DNA of 64,000 nt. It comes from CALREJ01 sp964533375 (GTDB lineage Bacteria > Patescibacteriota > Gracilibacteria > Peribacterales > Peribacteraceae). The stretch is taken from contig CAZHLW010000001.1 of NCBI GenBank assembly GCA_964533375.1, positions 62,001-126,000 on the forward strand, written 5' to 3'. Numbering within the stretch: position 1 is the first letter of the stretch; every line of letters starts with the position of its first letter. The notes under the pieces were generated by a model. It saw only the letters and a program-made list of their open reading frames with translations. It had not been told where the DNA came from and did no database searches. Shown in pieces: positions 9,040-17,543 of the stretch. A program made the position numbers and the translations under genes.

Positions 9040-9495
9040 ATGATCAAAGCCCTTTTTCACCGGCATGCATCCCAGCTCTGGAAATTTATGATTGCCGGAG
9101 GCAGTGGCGCTGTCATCGATTTCTCTTTGCTGAACCTTCTGAGTGTCGGTGCTGGACTCGATCCGCGCATCGCAACCGTCTTCTCCACACTGATTGCCAG
9201 CCTGGTTGTGTTCCTCATCAACAAATACTTCGCCTTCCGCCACCGCAAAGGACATGCCGGTTCGCAGGCTGTGCGCTTTGCTATGGCGTACGCCCTTGCC
9301 TATTTCCTCAACGTCGCATTTACCACGGGTTTCTACACTGCAGGACTGCATCTATTGCCCATGGCCCCGACCCCCATTGTGTCCAATCTCTCCAAAGCCA
9401 TGGCAATCGGAACGGTGATGTTCTGGAATTACTTCCTGCTCCATTCCTTTGTTTTCCGGCAAAAGAAGGGCGACAATGCCCCGGTAGCTGTGTAG
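9040..9495 (+). CDS. GtrA-like membrane protein
   Basis: 151-aa protein with four hydrophobic helices and the GtrA family pattern: FMIAGGSGAVIDFSLLNLL in helix 1, FLINKYFAFRHRKG after helix 2, RFAMAYALAYFLNV, and WNYFLLHSFVFR at the C-terminus. GtrA proteins accompany bactoprenol-linked glycosyl transferases and are thought to help move undecaprenyl-phosphate sugars across the membrane. It lies 18 bp before the FAD oxidoreductase gene; such neighbours are common in envelope-glycan clusters. Function is by family only. Confidence 0.88.
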   Translation: MIKALFHRHASQLWKFMIAGGSGAVIDFSLLNLLSVGAGLDPRIATVFSTLIASLVVFLINKYFAFRHRKGHAGSQAVRFAMAYALAYFLNVAFTTGFYTAGLHLLPMAPTPIVSNLSKAMAIGTVMFWNYFLLHSFVFRQKKGDNAPVAV

Positions 9496-9513
9496 AATGG
9501 CCGCACTTTTCGT

Positions 9514-11133
9514 ATGACGCATCAGAAACTCGCGATCATCGCCGGCGCAGGGCCAGCAGGTTTAACTGCCGCCTATGAACTCCTCAATCGCACGGATAGT
9601 AAAGTCCTTGTGTGCGAGGCAACGGATGCCATCGGTGGTATTGCGCAGACGTACAACTATAAAGGCAATCGCATCGATATTGGCGGGCACCGCTTCTTCA
9701 GCAAAGAAAAGCGCGTGATGGACTGGTGGTTCAATATCCTGCCGCTCCAGGGCGCACCCTCTGCTGATACGCTCGAAAAGGAACATGACATCGACTACGC
9801 AGTCGAGGCGATTGTTGAAAAACTCTGCACGCACAAGAAAGTAAAAATCCCTGCACCCGATCCTGAAAAGACAGATGATGTCATGCTCCAGCGCCCGCGC
9901 CTGAGCCGCATTTTCTACCGCAAGCATTTCTTCCCGTACCCGATTGGTATCACCATCACGGTTGCCAAACGTCTGGGATTTGTGAACACATTCCTGATTG
10001 GCATGAGCTATATCTGGCGGCAGATCTTCCCGCTCAAAGACGAAACATATCTGGATGCCTTCTACAAAAACCGTTTTGGTGATCGCTTGTACAAGACATT
10101 CTTCGAGGCCTACACCGAAAAAGTTTGGGGTGTTCCCTGTGGCAGCATCCGCGCCGACTGGGGTGCACAGCGTGTGAAGGGTCTCAGCCTGAAGCGTGCC
10201 ATCGCCCATGCAATCAAGGACCTCATCAGCAGCGATTTCAAGAAAGCCCAGGCCGAGCGCGAAACCAGTCTCATCACCCGGTTCTTCTACCCGAAGTTCG
10301 GACCCGGACAGATGTGGGAAACGGTCACGAAGCAAATTCAGGAGTGCGGTGCAGATGTCCGCATGCACACCAGAGTGGTGGGTGTCCGGCAGGAGAACGG
10401 CAAAATCGTCTCAGCTACGCTGGAAGATACAAAAACCGGAAAGACCCAAGAAGTGGAGTGCGATTACTTCTTCTCTACCATGCCCATCAAACACCTGATC
10501 GGCATGATGCACCCGCATCCGCCTGCATCCGTTGTGGAAGTGGCAGAGGGACTCAGCTATCGCGATTTCCTCACAGTTGGATTGCTCCTCAAAAAACTGC
10601 ATGTACAGGAAGGCAAAAAGAAGCCCGCGACCGATGTGCCGGATAACTGGATTTATATTCAGGAAGGGGGAGTCCGTGTCGGCCGCGTGCAGATTTTCAA
10701 CAACTGGAGTCCGTACATGGTGGCAGACCGCAAGAATCACATCTGGATCGGCCTTGAGTACTTTGTGAACGAAGGCGGGGACTTGTGGATCAAACCGGAC
10801 CAGGACATGATCGACCTGGGTATTCACGAAATGGAAAAGATCGGCTTCCTGAAAAAAGAAGACGTGGTGGATGCCTGCGTGCTGCGAATGCCAAAGGCAT
10901 ATCCGGCCTACATCGGCAGCTACACCCAGCTCTATGTTGTGCGCGATTACGTCTCCACTATCCCAAATCTCTTTCTGATTGGCCGGAACGGCATGCACCG
11001 CTACAACAACCAGGATCACAGCATGCTCACGGCCATGATGGCGGTGGATAACATCATTGCCGGAAAAACGGATCACTCAAATCTGTGGGAGGTGAATCTG
11101 GATATGGTGTATCACGAAGAAAAAAAGAATTGA
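9514..11133 (+). CDS. FAD/NAD(P)-binding oxidoreductase, protoporphyrinogen-oxidase/UDP-galactopyranose-mutase-like
   Basis: 539-aa flavoprotein. The dinucleotide fold AIIAGAGPAGLTAAYEL is at residues 7-23, then an acidic CEATDAIGG strand end, IDIGGHRFFSKEKRVMDWW (the GGHRFFSK block of the UGM/amine-oxidase group), and near the C-terminus LFLIGRNGMHRYNNQDHSMLTAMMAVDNI, the FAD-contacting end. It resembles the NAD(P)/FAD oxidoreductases often found next to GtrA and GT2 genes in surface-polysaccharide loci; the reaction is not established. Its last codons (EVNLDMVYHEEKKN) recur twice downstream, at 11171-11200 and 12606-12653, which suggests a rearrangement at the 3' end. Confidence 0.87.
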   Translation: MTHQKLAIIAGAGPAGLTAAYELLNRTDSKVLVCEATDAIGGIAQTYNYKGNRIDIGGHRFFSKEKRVMDWWFNILPLQGAPSADTLEKEHDIDYAVEAIVEKLCTHKKVKIPAPDPEKTDDVMLQRPRLSRIFYRKHFFPYPIGITITVAKRLGFVNTFLIGMSYIWRQIFPLKDETYLDAFYKNRFGDRLYKTFFEAYTEKVWGVPCGSIRADWGAQRVKGLSLKRAIAHAIKDLISSDFKKAQAERETSLITRFFYPKFGPGQMWETVTKQIQECGADVRMHTRVVGVRQENGKIVSATLEDTKTGKTQEVECDYFFSTMPIKHLIGMMHPHPPASVVEVAEGLSYRDFLTVGLLLKKLHVQEGKKKPATDVPDNWIYIQEGGVRVGRVQIFNNWSPYMVADRKNHIWIGLEYFVNEGGDLWIKPDQDMIDLGIHEMEKIGFLKKEDVVDACVLRMPKAYPAYIGSYTQLYVVRDYVSTIPNLFLIGRNGMHRYNNQDHSMLTAMMAVDNIIAGKTDHSNLWEVNLDMVYHEEKKN

Positions 11134-11137
11134 TATG

Positions 11138-11175
11138 GCTTGCCCGGCGTAGATCGCAGAGCGAAGTCGGGTGTA
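11138..11175. repeat. Short dispersed repeat, GCTTGCCCGGCG...GAAGTCGGGT
   Basis: GCTTGCCCGGCGTAGATCGC followed by AGAGCGAAGTCGGGT. It is nearly the same as 17508-17543, next to the stop of another gene. GCCCGGC and the terminal GTCGGGT arm can pair partly. It sits immediately after the FAD oxidoreductase stop. Confidence 0.65.
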
Positions 11176-11203
11176 TCACGAGGAGAAGAAAAGCTCGTAA
11201 GAA

Positions 11204-12529
11204 TTACTCGACGCGGAAACCGTATTTTCTCTGTAAGGCGCTATTTTCTTGAGGTGTTAAGAGAATGCCCTGAATTGATTTTTGCAGAGCAATCTCTGCC
11301 AAATCTTGTGTTGCTTCCGGCTGAGTCTCCTGCTGGAGAGTTGGTGTTGCGTGCGATGGTGTTTTTTCAAGGATAATCGGCGAGAGACCGTTTACATGAA
11401 TGTCCATGCGGTTTCCAAGACCGGATACAAGTGCATCACTATCGGGGGTTCTTCGTAATTTTTGCACGACATATTCATAACTAAGGTCCTGTACTTTTTC
11501 AAAAATTACTCGTTCTTCCAGAGTAGTTATTTCTTGATTATTTGTATCAAAGAATACCTGATTATGCGGCCCTGTCTTTTTTCCACTGCATCGCAACCAT
11601 ATTTCTTTGCGCTCGCCGGTGATAGCAGGAGTGCCGTAGTCCTCCTGCCATTCTGCATCAAAGCTGTACACTCTTGCGCCACCATCTTTTGTGGGAAATT
11701 TCGTGTAGTGCAGTCCCGGCAGCATTGGTCGGAATGTGGGTTTTTCCAGGACTTCTTTGCCTCTGTCACCTGCAACGGATGCAATAGTCTGGTTCACACT
11801 TTGAAGAGAGGGCAGTAAATTTGTTGCTTTGGTTTGCAAGGTCAGTGCTGTCCAGATGCCCCAGACATCTTGCTCTGTGAGAGCATCAATATCCATATAA
11901 GCGGAAAGATACATTGCTTCCCTCGCGGTTTTTCCATACTCAATTCTCGCAAAATCCGGAGCGGAAAATCCGGTTGTACTTTCCAGTGTATTTCCATCCC
12001 ACGGGCGTGCGATCACCAGTCCTTTGCGTTCGGGATAATGAGCTTTCTCTATGCGCGCGACAAAAGCCTCCCACTGCGCCATAAGATGAACATGTACAGC
12101 GCTCATGGAGAGAATATGTAGACATTCATGACCAACACTTTGTCTGAAAAGATCAATATTCGAATCAATGTCTTCCGCATTCACAATCATTCCGCGCAGT
12201 TCCGGAGATCTATATCCAATAGGGGTAAGGAATGTTCCTTCCATTGTTTTTCTTGCGTTTAAATGCAGAGTGACAGCGTTTTTAAAAAGACAACTCGCTT
12301 GAAAGCCTTCATTCTCGTTTCGGTTATAGAGGGGGATAGAAATGTCTTTTTGGAAAATGCGCATCAGCTCAGCTGGAGCCCATCGGATAACCTGCATGCA
12401 TTCATCCTGCACAACTCCCCGGATATATTCGACTTGCGAAGCGCTCATTCCTTCAAAACCTGAAATAACATTCGGCTGTTCTAAGGCACCCGGGTCCTGT
12501 CCAATAGTGATGTTCACTTGATGTGACAT
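11204..12529 (-). CDS. Hypothetical protein with HExxH zinc-peptidase-like motif
   Basis: 441 residues from the ATG at 12529; an in-frame TTG lies three codons upstream. No family is recognised. The visible signature is SVGHECLHIL around residue 137 (HExxH), followed by an acidic WEAF 16-17 residues later and a second region EYGKTAREAMYLSAYMDID. This would suit a zincin metallopeptidase, but the motif alone is weak. No signal peptide or membrane segment is visible. The C-terminal 60 residues are Gln/Thr/Glu-rich. Base composition is more A/T-rich than the sugar genes around it. It lies inside the segment bounded by copies of the upstream gene's 3' end, so it may have been inserted. Confidence 0.7.
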   Translation of the reverse strand: MSHQVNITIGQDPGALEQPNVISGFEGMSASQVEYIRGVVQDECMQVIRWAPAELMRIFQKDISIPLYNRNENEGFQASCLFKNAVTLHLNARKTMEGTFLTPIGYRSPELRGMIVNAEDIDSNIDLFRQSVGHECLHILSMSAVHVHLMAQWEAFVARIEKAHYPERKGLVIARPWDGNTLESTTGFSAPDFARIEYGKTAREAMYLSAYMDIDALTEQDVWGIWTALTLQTKATNLLPSLQSVNQTIASVAGDRGKEVLEKPTFRPMLPGLHYTKFPTKDGGARVYSFDAEWQEDYGTPAITGERKEIWLRCSGKKTGPHNQVFFDTNNQEITTLEERVIFEKVQDLSYEYVVQKLRRTPDSDALVSGLGNRMDIHVNGLSPIILEKTPSHATPTLQQETQPEATQDLAEIALQKSIQGILLTPQENSALQRKYGFRVE

Positions 12530-12536
12530 ATATATC

Positions 12537-12565
12537 AAAATATTATAATATTATATTTTTGTCAA
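12537..12565 (-). promoter_or_regulatory. Near-leaderless promoter of the 11204-12529 gene
   Basis: On the minus strand a perfect TTGACA (12560-12565) is followed after 17 nt by TATTTT (12537-12542), which ends 7 nt before the ATG. The surrounding stretch is very A/T-rich and also contains overlapping TATAAT words. Confidence 0.55.
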
Positions 12566-12605
12566 TTACAGCTTTCTTCTCACTTATGCGCTCAAAATTA
12601 CTCTA

Positions 12606-12653
12606 TGGAAGGTGAATCTGGATATGGTCTACCATGAGGAGAAAAAGGCGTAG
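12606..12653 (+). pseudogene. Remnant copy of the FAD oxidoreductase 3' end
   Basis: The frame TGG...TAG reads WKVNLDMVYHEEKKA and a stop, matching the last residues of the gene ending at 11133 (WEVNLDMVYHEEKKN). The preceding CTCAAA...CTATGG also resembles that gene. Several synonymous differences show it is a diverged copy, not a recent duplication. No start or longer open frame is attached, so it is not functional by itself. Confidence 0.75.
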
Positions 12654-12660
12654 CTCTGCA

Positions 12661-13794
12661 TCATTCAAATGCCTCTTCCCTTTTTGCTGCTTCAATCAGT
12701 TGCAGTAATGCATCTATTTCGCTTCCCAGTTTTTGGTTTCTGTCCTCTTCAGGGCAGATATTCTGTGCGCTCTCCAAATGCTCCGCCGCTTCTTCCAGGC
12801 TTCCAATTTGGTACTGCATGTTTGCATAGAGAAAGCACATAACTGCCTGTTCACGAGCATTGTCTGTCATTCTCGAAAAAAGGATGAGCAGTTCATCCAG
12901 TATCCTGTGAAAATCTTCCGGTATCTCTATTTCTGCATCCTGCTCTTCTTCGGCATCGTACAAACGCAGTATGGCATTTATTACTCTTTCCGTTGCTACT
13001 GTGCAGAATTGTGAAGCGTTGCGGTAGGCAGAATGCTCACTCATTAACGTCATTGTTTGCTCAATGACAGAGATGGCTTTTTCGATAGGAATGCGCGCAA
13101 GGGATTGCATAACGAGTTGCACATGCTCATGTGTGGAAAGGGCCTGCGTTTCTTCCAGAACTTTGCAGATTCTTTCCGGATCGTCCGAAAGAACGCAGAC
13201 TATTCTGCGTGCAAGAACGGTGGTCACGGCATCCTGTTCTCCTGCAAGACATTGCGCTGCCACTATTGTTATCTGCCTTCCTTCCTCTTCCGCTAAGAGT
13301 TCTTTTTGTATCAGTAATTGTGCGGCTGCCAGCCGGGCGCGTGCCGGCATGCCCGCCTGCAGAAAAGAATGTATTTCTGCCGGAGAAAAAGCCTCAAGCC
13401 CCTCAAATGTTGTTGGATTAATTCTCTTGTATGGCGCAAGCCAGTACATGATGAACTGCTGTTCGCGCGTTGCGTAGAGAAGATAGGAATCCAAAGTCGA
13501 CTGCATTGCGCACGTCTCATCTTCTGCAGGTGGATTAACGCATTGAGCGACAACAGTACGATTCAAATGATCTTCAATCTCTTGTGCTGTCGGGCGGTTT
13601 ACTGCTGCCTGCACCAGTTTCGTATTCAATATGCGCAGTGCTGCCACTACCCGTTCATTCGTCGGGTCTATTTCTGCTATTTCATTACACGTTCTGAGAA
13701 GAGACTCACGCTCCGCACCTTCCGGTTCGTCGTGTTGTGCCAGCCTTCCTTCAATTTGTGCCAGCCAGGCATAATGATGGTTTCCGAGAGCCAT
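12661..13794 (-). CDS. Hypothetical all-helical protein
   Basis: 377-aa protein with no recognised family. The sequence is almost entirely predicted helix: repeated amphipathic units such as ALRILNTKLVQAAV, AARLAAAQLLIQKELL, VQLVMQSLARIPIEKAISVIEQ, and a C-terminal MCFLYANMQYQIGSLEEAAEHLESAQ that looks TPR-like. No signal peptide or transmembrane segment. It begins 8 bp after the remnant at 12606-12653 on the other strand. A TTGACA box and a weak -10 precede the ATG. It may be a tetratrico/HEAT-type scaffold; function unknown. Confidence 0.7.
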   Translation of the reverse strand: MALGNHHYAWLAQIEGRLAQHDEPEGAERESLLRTCNEIAEIDPTNERVVAALRILNTKLVQAAVNRPTAQEIEDHLNRTVVAQCVNPPAEDETCAMQSTLDSYLLYATREQQFIMYWLAPYKRINPTTFEGLEAFSPAEIHSFLQAGMPARARLAAAQLLIQKELLAEEEGRQITIVAAQCLAGEQDAVTTVLARRIVCVLSDDPERICKVLEETQALSTHEHVQLVMQSLARIPIEKAISVIEQTMTLMSEHSAYRNASQFCTVATERVINAILRLYDAEEEQDAEIEIPEDFHRILDELLILFSRMTDNAREQAVMCFLYANMQYQIGSLEEAAEHLESAQNICPEEDRNQKLGSEIDALLQLIEAAKREEAFE

Positions 13795-13800
13795 GCGTAC

Positions 13801-13829
13801 TATTTTGATGCTCTTCTATAATATGTCAA
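13801..13829 (-). promoter_or_regulatory. Leaderless-type promoter of the 12661-13794 gene
   Basis: TTGACA (13824-13829, minus) and AAAATA (13801-13806) are 17 nt apart; AAAATA ends 6 nt before the ATG. The -35 is perfect, the -10 is poor. Confidence 0.45.
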
Positions 13830-13895
13830 CTTTTCTCTACAAAGAGTGGCAGATGTCCCTCTACCGCCTTCCTGATTCTCCATTACACTAATTAC

Positions 13896-14870
13896 GTGCT
13901 CTCCCTCATCCTTCCCACCTACTGCGAAGCCGCCAATCTGCCCGAACTGATGGCGGTGCTTCAAACGGTGCTTTCGATGCCGCATGAGATTATTGTCGTG
14001 GATGACGACTCAAAGGATCAGACCTGGAGAGTTGCGGAGGAATTGCAGCAGACCTATCCCGCAATCCGCGTGCTCCGGCGCATTGGCCGTAGGGGACTTT
14101 CGTCTGCTGTCACAGAAGGATTTGCCATGGCTAATGGCGATGTGCTGATGGTGATGGACGCAGATCTCCAGCATGATCCGCAGCTCATCACAAAACTCTA
14201 TAATGCGGTGACGAATGGTGCCGATATAGCAGTTGCATCGCGCTACATAGAAGGCGGGAGCGTGGGGGAATGGGTGACGGGGCGGCGGCTCCTCAGCAAG
14301 ACTGCAACGTGGCTCGCAAAGTGGATTCCGCCTGTGCATTCCAGCGACCCAATGAGCGGCTTTTTTGCCATCAACCGCGCATCCTACAACCACATTGCGC
14401 CGCATTTGAGGCCGACGGGATTCAAGATTCTGCTGGAAGTCCTGTCGTGCCTCCCGTCATCTTCCAGGCTGACCGAAGTGCCGTTGCAGTTTCAGTTCCG
14501 CAAACACGGCGAAAGCAAACTGAACCTGCGTGTGGAACTGGAGTTCATTGTCCAACTGTTGCGCATCACGCTGCACCGCATTCAGTGGGCGCTTTTTCTC
14601 TGCATCAGCGTGATTCTGGCGATCATCTTCCTTTTGCAACTCTGGCCGATGCTGCTGCTGTATTATGATGCTTCTGCACGATCCAGCGTGCAGCAGTCTC
14701 TGCAATCCATCAGCGATGAACGTGGCTGGTTACTGTCCGACATTACTGTCATATCCGTCCAGAAAGACCGTTTCACTTTCATACATCGCGAGCATTTTCG
14801 GGGTGCGGGTGAGGGGGAATGCTACGAGTGGAAGTTTGCTTCTCCCGTTCCTGTGTCATGCGCAAACTGA
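13896..14870 (+). CDS. GT2 glycosyltransferase (DPM1-like) with C-terminal membrane and soluble extension
   Basis: 324 aa. The GT-A domain has LSLILPTYCEAANLPEL at the start, IIVVDDDSKDQTW, the metal site VMDADLQHDPQ near residue 87, then DPMSGFFAINR and the QFRKHGESKLN block typical of polyprenyl-phosphate mannose/glucose synthases. Residues about 228-253 form a transmembrane helix, followed by about 70 residues without assignment. It starts at GTG with TACACT (13884-13889) ending 6 nt upstream. The 3' end overlaps the next gene, so the pair is coupled: lipid-linked donor synthesis followed by a polytopic transferase. Confidence 0.87.
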   Translation: MLSLILPTYCEAANLPELMAVLQTVLSMPHEIIVVDDDSKDQTWRVAEELQQTYPAIRVLRRIGRRGLSSAVTEGFAMANGDVLMVMDADLQHDPQLITKLYNAVTNGADIAVASRYIEGGSVGEWVTGRRLLSKTATWLAKWIPPVHSSDPMSGFFAINRASYNHIAPHLRPTGFKILLEVLSCLPSSSRLTEVPLQFQFRKHGESKLNLRVELEFIVQLLRITLHRIQWALFLCISVILAIIFLLQLWPMLLLYYDASARSSVQQSLQSISDERGWLLSDITVISVQKDRFTFIHREHFRGAGEGECYEWKFASPVPVSCAN

Positions 14871-16027
14871 TCGCCGTTATAGGGCTTGAGGTCTATGCAG
14901 TGCTGCTCACAGTGCTGCAGGCATTGCTCCATGTCCGCACGGATGAAGCCAAGTATCTGCTGAATATTCCCTATCCGCATCCGCCGCTTATTCGATCCAT
15001 TCTTCATATCCTCGATGCCTGTCCGTATCAGGAGTGGATTGTGCGGTTTGTGTTTGCGTCGCTTTTGGTACAGGTACTGTGGCTGGCTGTGGGTTTGTTG
15101 AAAGGTCGTAAGGCATCAATACAGCTTGCCGTGGCAGCTGCGTGGTTGTTCTCTCTTGGTATCATCACCCAGGCTGGAACCATCATGATGGCGCCGCTTA
15201 CTGCGCTGGAGGCATGGATTTTCATCACTGTCTATTTACGTGGCGACAAGCGGACGCATACGGGACTCATTGGATTATTCTGGCTGTTCTCCCTCTTTAC
15301 CGCGTATCAGGCCATCCTCTTTTTCCCGATTGTGCTGTCTCTTCTCTGGAAGCAGAACTCGCACATCAGTCACAGGCTTGCTGCCTTCTTCATTCCCATC
15401 GCACTTCTTGCGCTCTACACGCTCACTAACCCTCTCGTTCCGGCCAGTCTCCTTTTGCATGGTGATCACGATGTGTCATTGATGCTCCGTCTGCAGGAAC
15501 TGGGAGTGCTGTGGCTGCTGAGCGGCAGCATTGTTCTGAGCATCATCGGCTTGTGGGGCATGTTCCGTGAACGTCTGTGGGCTGTGCTTTGTAGTTTTCT
15601 TATTGTTGCTACGTACGTCGCTCTCGCGCGGTTTCCGTACTACGCCATTCTGTTTGTGCCGCTGTCGATGGCGGGCTTTGTTGCACTTGTGAGAGCGAAT
15701 CACATGCGGGCGCAGCTTGTCGGCGGTCTGATCGCCGTCGTGTCGGTTGCTTATTTTCTGTGGTTCCCTCTTGGTTTCGAGCCCGGGCCTGCGCGTGCTG
15801 CTATGGCGCGAATTACCAGTGAGGGGATTGGGGGCACGATTCTTCTCCGCGGATCATTCGGGCACGAGTGGCAGTACGAAAGCCGTCTTCCTGTCCGGCG
15901 CTATACCGAAGCACTCCTGCCCGACGCAGGGGCGGTTGTGTGTCTGACGGCGTGTCCGGATGTGGATCTGGATACCGCATGGCGGCAGATCAGTACTGAG
16001 GCGCCGTTTATTTTTATTAGGCGGTAG
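14858..16027 (+). CDS. Polytopic membrane glycosyltransferase, GT-C/GT39-like
   Basis: 389 aa with about ten transmembrane helices. The first loop carries VRTDEAKYLLNIPYPHPPLIR; an Asp-Glu pair in that loop is the hallmark of protein-mannosyltransferase/ArnT-type GT-C enzymes, which transfer from polyprenyl-phosphate sugars outside the membrane. I start at the ATG that overlaps the previous stop by 13 bp; an earlier ATG would add 13 residues still inside the upstream gene. The pairing with a DPM1-like GT2 mirrors 4598-6459. Acceptor unknown. Confidence 0.8.
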   Translation: MRKLIAVIGLEVYAVLLTVLQALLHVRTDEAKYLLNIPYPHPPLIRSILHILDACPYQEWIVRFVFASLLVQVLWLAVGLLKGRKASIQLAVAAAWLFSLGIITQAGTIMMAPLTALEAWIFITVYLRGDKRTHTGLIGLFWLFSLFTAYQAILFFPIVLSLLWKQNSHISHRLAAFFIPIALLALYTLTNPLVPASLLLHGDHDVSLMLRLQELGVLWLLSGSIVLSIIGLWGMFRERLWAVLCSFLIVATYVALARFPYYAILFVPLSMAGFVALVRANHMRAQLVGGLIAVVSVAYFLWFPLGFEPGPARAAMARITSEGIGGTILLRGSFGHEWQYESRLPVRRYTEALLPDAGAVVCLTACPDVDLDTAWRQISTEAPFIFIRR

Positions 16028-16097
16028 GAAGTAGGCGGTAGGGGTGATCATCGCAGAAAGTTCCTACGGCCTATTGCCTACAGCCTATAGTCTAGTC
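16018..16097. repeat. Inverted short-word repeat, GTAGGAAGTAGGCGG family
   Basis: Left words TAGGCGGTAGGAAGTAGGCG and right complement GGCCTATTGCCTACAGCC flank GATCATCGCAG. Second member of the family seen at 1526-1614. It starts inside the last codons of the upstream gene. Confidence 0.75.
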
Positions 16098-16157
16098 ATA
16101 CACAAAACGGCCCTTACGTAGTCGCAGGTGCCGTGTGTGTTTGTGTCAGATAGTTGT

Positions 16158-16409
16158 TTACCGACCGTTGATGGCACCGCGGAGGGTGCAGGTCTTCACG
16201 AGAGTGCGGTAACCGCGGTCCGTCGGCTTGTACGGACACTTCTTGGTCTGATAGTTCGTCAGGGTGATGGCACCGGTGACGGCACTGGCAGTGGCGCTGT
16301 TTGCAGCCATCTGCTGTGCGGAAAGGGTGATCAAGAGTGCGAATGCAGAAGCTGCAAAGGCACTGACCAAGTGAGCATAACGGCTCTTGTGATGATGTCC
16401 ATGGGACAT
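16158..16409 (-). CDS. Small exported or membrane-anchored protein of unknown function
   Basis: 83 aa. A His-rich, basic N-terminus (MSHGHHHKSRYAH) precedes a hydrophobic stretch LVSAFAASAFALLITLSAQQMA, likely a signal peptide or anchor. The remaining about 45 residues contain two cysteines (KKCPYKP, VKTCTLRG) that could form a disulfide outside the cell. A good promoter precedes it with a leader of about 30 nt. No family recognised. Confidence 0.65.
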   Translation of the reverse strand: MSHGHHHKSRYAHLVSAFAASAFALLITLSAQQMAANSATASAVTGAITLTNYQTKKCPYKPTDRGYRTLVKTCTLRGAINGR

Positions 16410-16441
16410 AGGATGTGGGGGTAAATATGTATGTTGATATT

Positions 16442-16470
16442 ATAATAACATATTTTTAGTATTTTTGCAA
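16442..16470 (-). promoter_or_regulatory. Promoter of the 16158-16409 gene
   Basis: Minus strand TTGCAA (16465-16470), 17-nt spacer, TATTAT (16442-16447). The ATG lies about 32 nt further on, so this gene has a leader, unlike many neighbours. Confidence 0.6.
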
Positions 16471-16529
16471 CTATCATCAAAACCGTCTTCCCTCAGGAAG
16501 GCGGTATTTAGGCTCAAATACGCTTTTCT

Positions 16530-17477
16530 CTACATTCCGTAATATTCCCGGTACCAGCTCACAAACCGTGGCACACCGTCTTTAATTTGCGTTTTGGGTT
16601 CAAATCCCAGCATTGTCTGAGCCTTGCTGATGTCTGCCAGACTGGCCCGGACATCTCCCGGCTGCATGGGGAGATAGTCTTTTTTGGCTTCCTTGCCGCA
16701 GCTGACTTCCACCATGCGGATGTATTCCATCAGTTCCTCTTTGCGGCCGCAGCCGAGGTTGAAGATTTCGTCGTCATAGTTTTTATCAATTGATGCAATA
16801 ATGCCCGCAGCAATGTCATCCACGTACGTAAAGTCGCGCTGCATTTTGCCCTCACCGAAAATCTGGAGCGGCTTGTCTTTCAGGAGTGCATCGGTAAACA
16901 GGAACAGCGCCATATCCGGGCGGCCCCACGGACCGTAGACCGTGAAGAAGCGGAGACCTGTGGACTTGGTGCCGTAGAGTCTGTGGTATGTGTGCGCCAT
17001 CAGCTCGTTATCTTTCTTGTTCTGACCGTAGAGCGACAGCTGATCATCCGTGCGATCATCTTCTGCTGCCGGCAGTTTGCCGTTGCCGCCGTAGACAGAA
17101 CTCGATGATGCGTAAATCAGTCCCGGAATATTCTGCTTTCTGACTTCGTCCAGAATGTGGAAGAAGCCGGTGATGTTGATATCAATGTATTCATCCGGAT
17201 GATCGAACGCGTAGCGGACACCGGCCAAGGCAGCCAGGTGCAGCACGCGATCCACTCCTTTCATGGCATCGGCAACCGTTTTGCGGTCCAGAATATCACC
17301 TTTGATGAACGAAAAGCCTTTGCGCTCTTTGAGCATCTCCAGTCTCCTCTCCTTCAGTGTCGGATCGTAATACGCATTCATGTTATCAAGTCCCACAATT
17401 TCATCCCCACGATCGAGGAGTTTATTGATCGTGTGAAACCCGATAAAGCCGGCGGCGCCAGTTACTAAGATTTTCAT
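16530..17477 (-). CDS. UDP-glucuronate 4-epimerase-like SDR
   Basis: 315 aa. KILVTGAAGFIGFHTINKLL holds the NAD loop. GLDNMNAYYDPTLKERRLEML is the family-typical second-strand block, followed by HLAALAGVRYA, YASSSSVYGGN, and the catalytic tyrosine/lysine in SLYGQNKKDNE. The RFFTVYGPWGRPDMALFLFT block is nearly diagnostic of UDP-GlcA 4-epimerases, which make UDP-galacturonate. The UDP-glucose dehydrogenase lying upstream on the same strand (17542-18849) would supply UDP-GlcA. Slightly shorter than the usual 330-350 residues. Confidence 0.88.
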   Translation of the reverse strand: MKILVTGAAGFIGFHTINKLLDRGDEIVGLDNMNAYYDPTLKERRLEMLKERKGFSFIKGDILDRKTVADAMKGVDRVLHLAALAGVRYAFDHPDEYIDINITGFFHILDEVRKQNIPGLIYASSSSVYGGNGKLPAAEDDRTDDQLSLYGQNKKDNELMAHTYHRLYGTKSTGLRFFTVYGPWGRPDMALFLFTDALLKDKPLQIFGEGKMQRDFTYVDDIAAGIIASIDKNYDDEIFNLGCGRKEELMEYIRMVEVSCGKEAKKDYLPMQPGDVRASLADISKAQTMLGFEPKTQIKDGVPRFVSWYREYYGM

Positions 17478-17507
17478 AGACTATTCGTAGATGAGAAAAG
17501 ATAACCT

Positions 17508-17543
17508 GCTTGCCCGGCGAAGCTCGAAGAGCGAAGTCGGGTC
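17508..17543. repeat. Short dispersed repeat, second copy of GCTTGCCCGGCG...GTCGGGT
   Basis: GCTTGCCCGGCGAAGCTCGA followed by AGAGCGAAGTCGGGT. Matches 11138-11175 with few changes. It lies just after the stop of the UDP-glucose dehydrogenase. Confidence 0.65.

Noticed and set aside
11138..17543. Attachment sites of an integrated element (paired 36-bp repeats)
   Set aside because: The repeats flank ordinary glycan genes; no integrase or mobile gene lies between them and they sit at gene ends like the other dispersed repeats.
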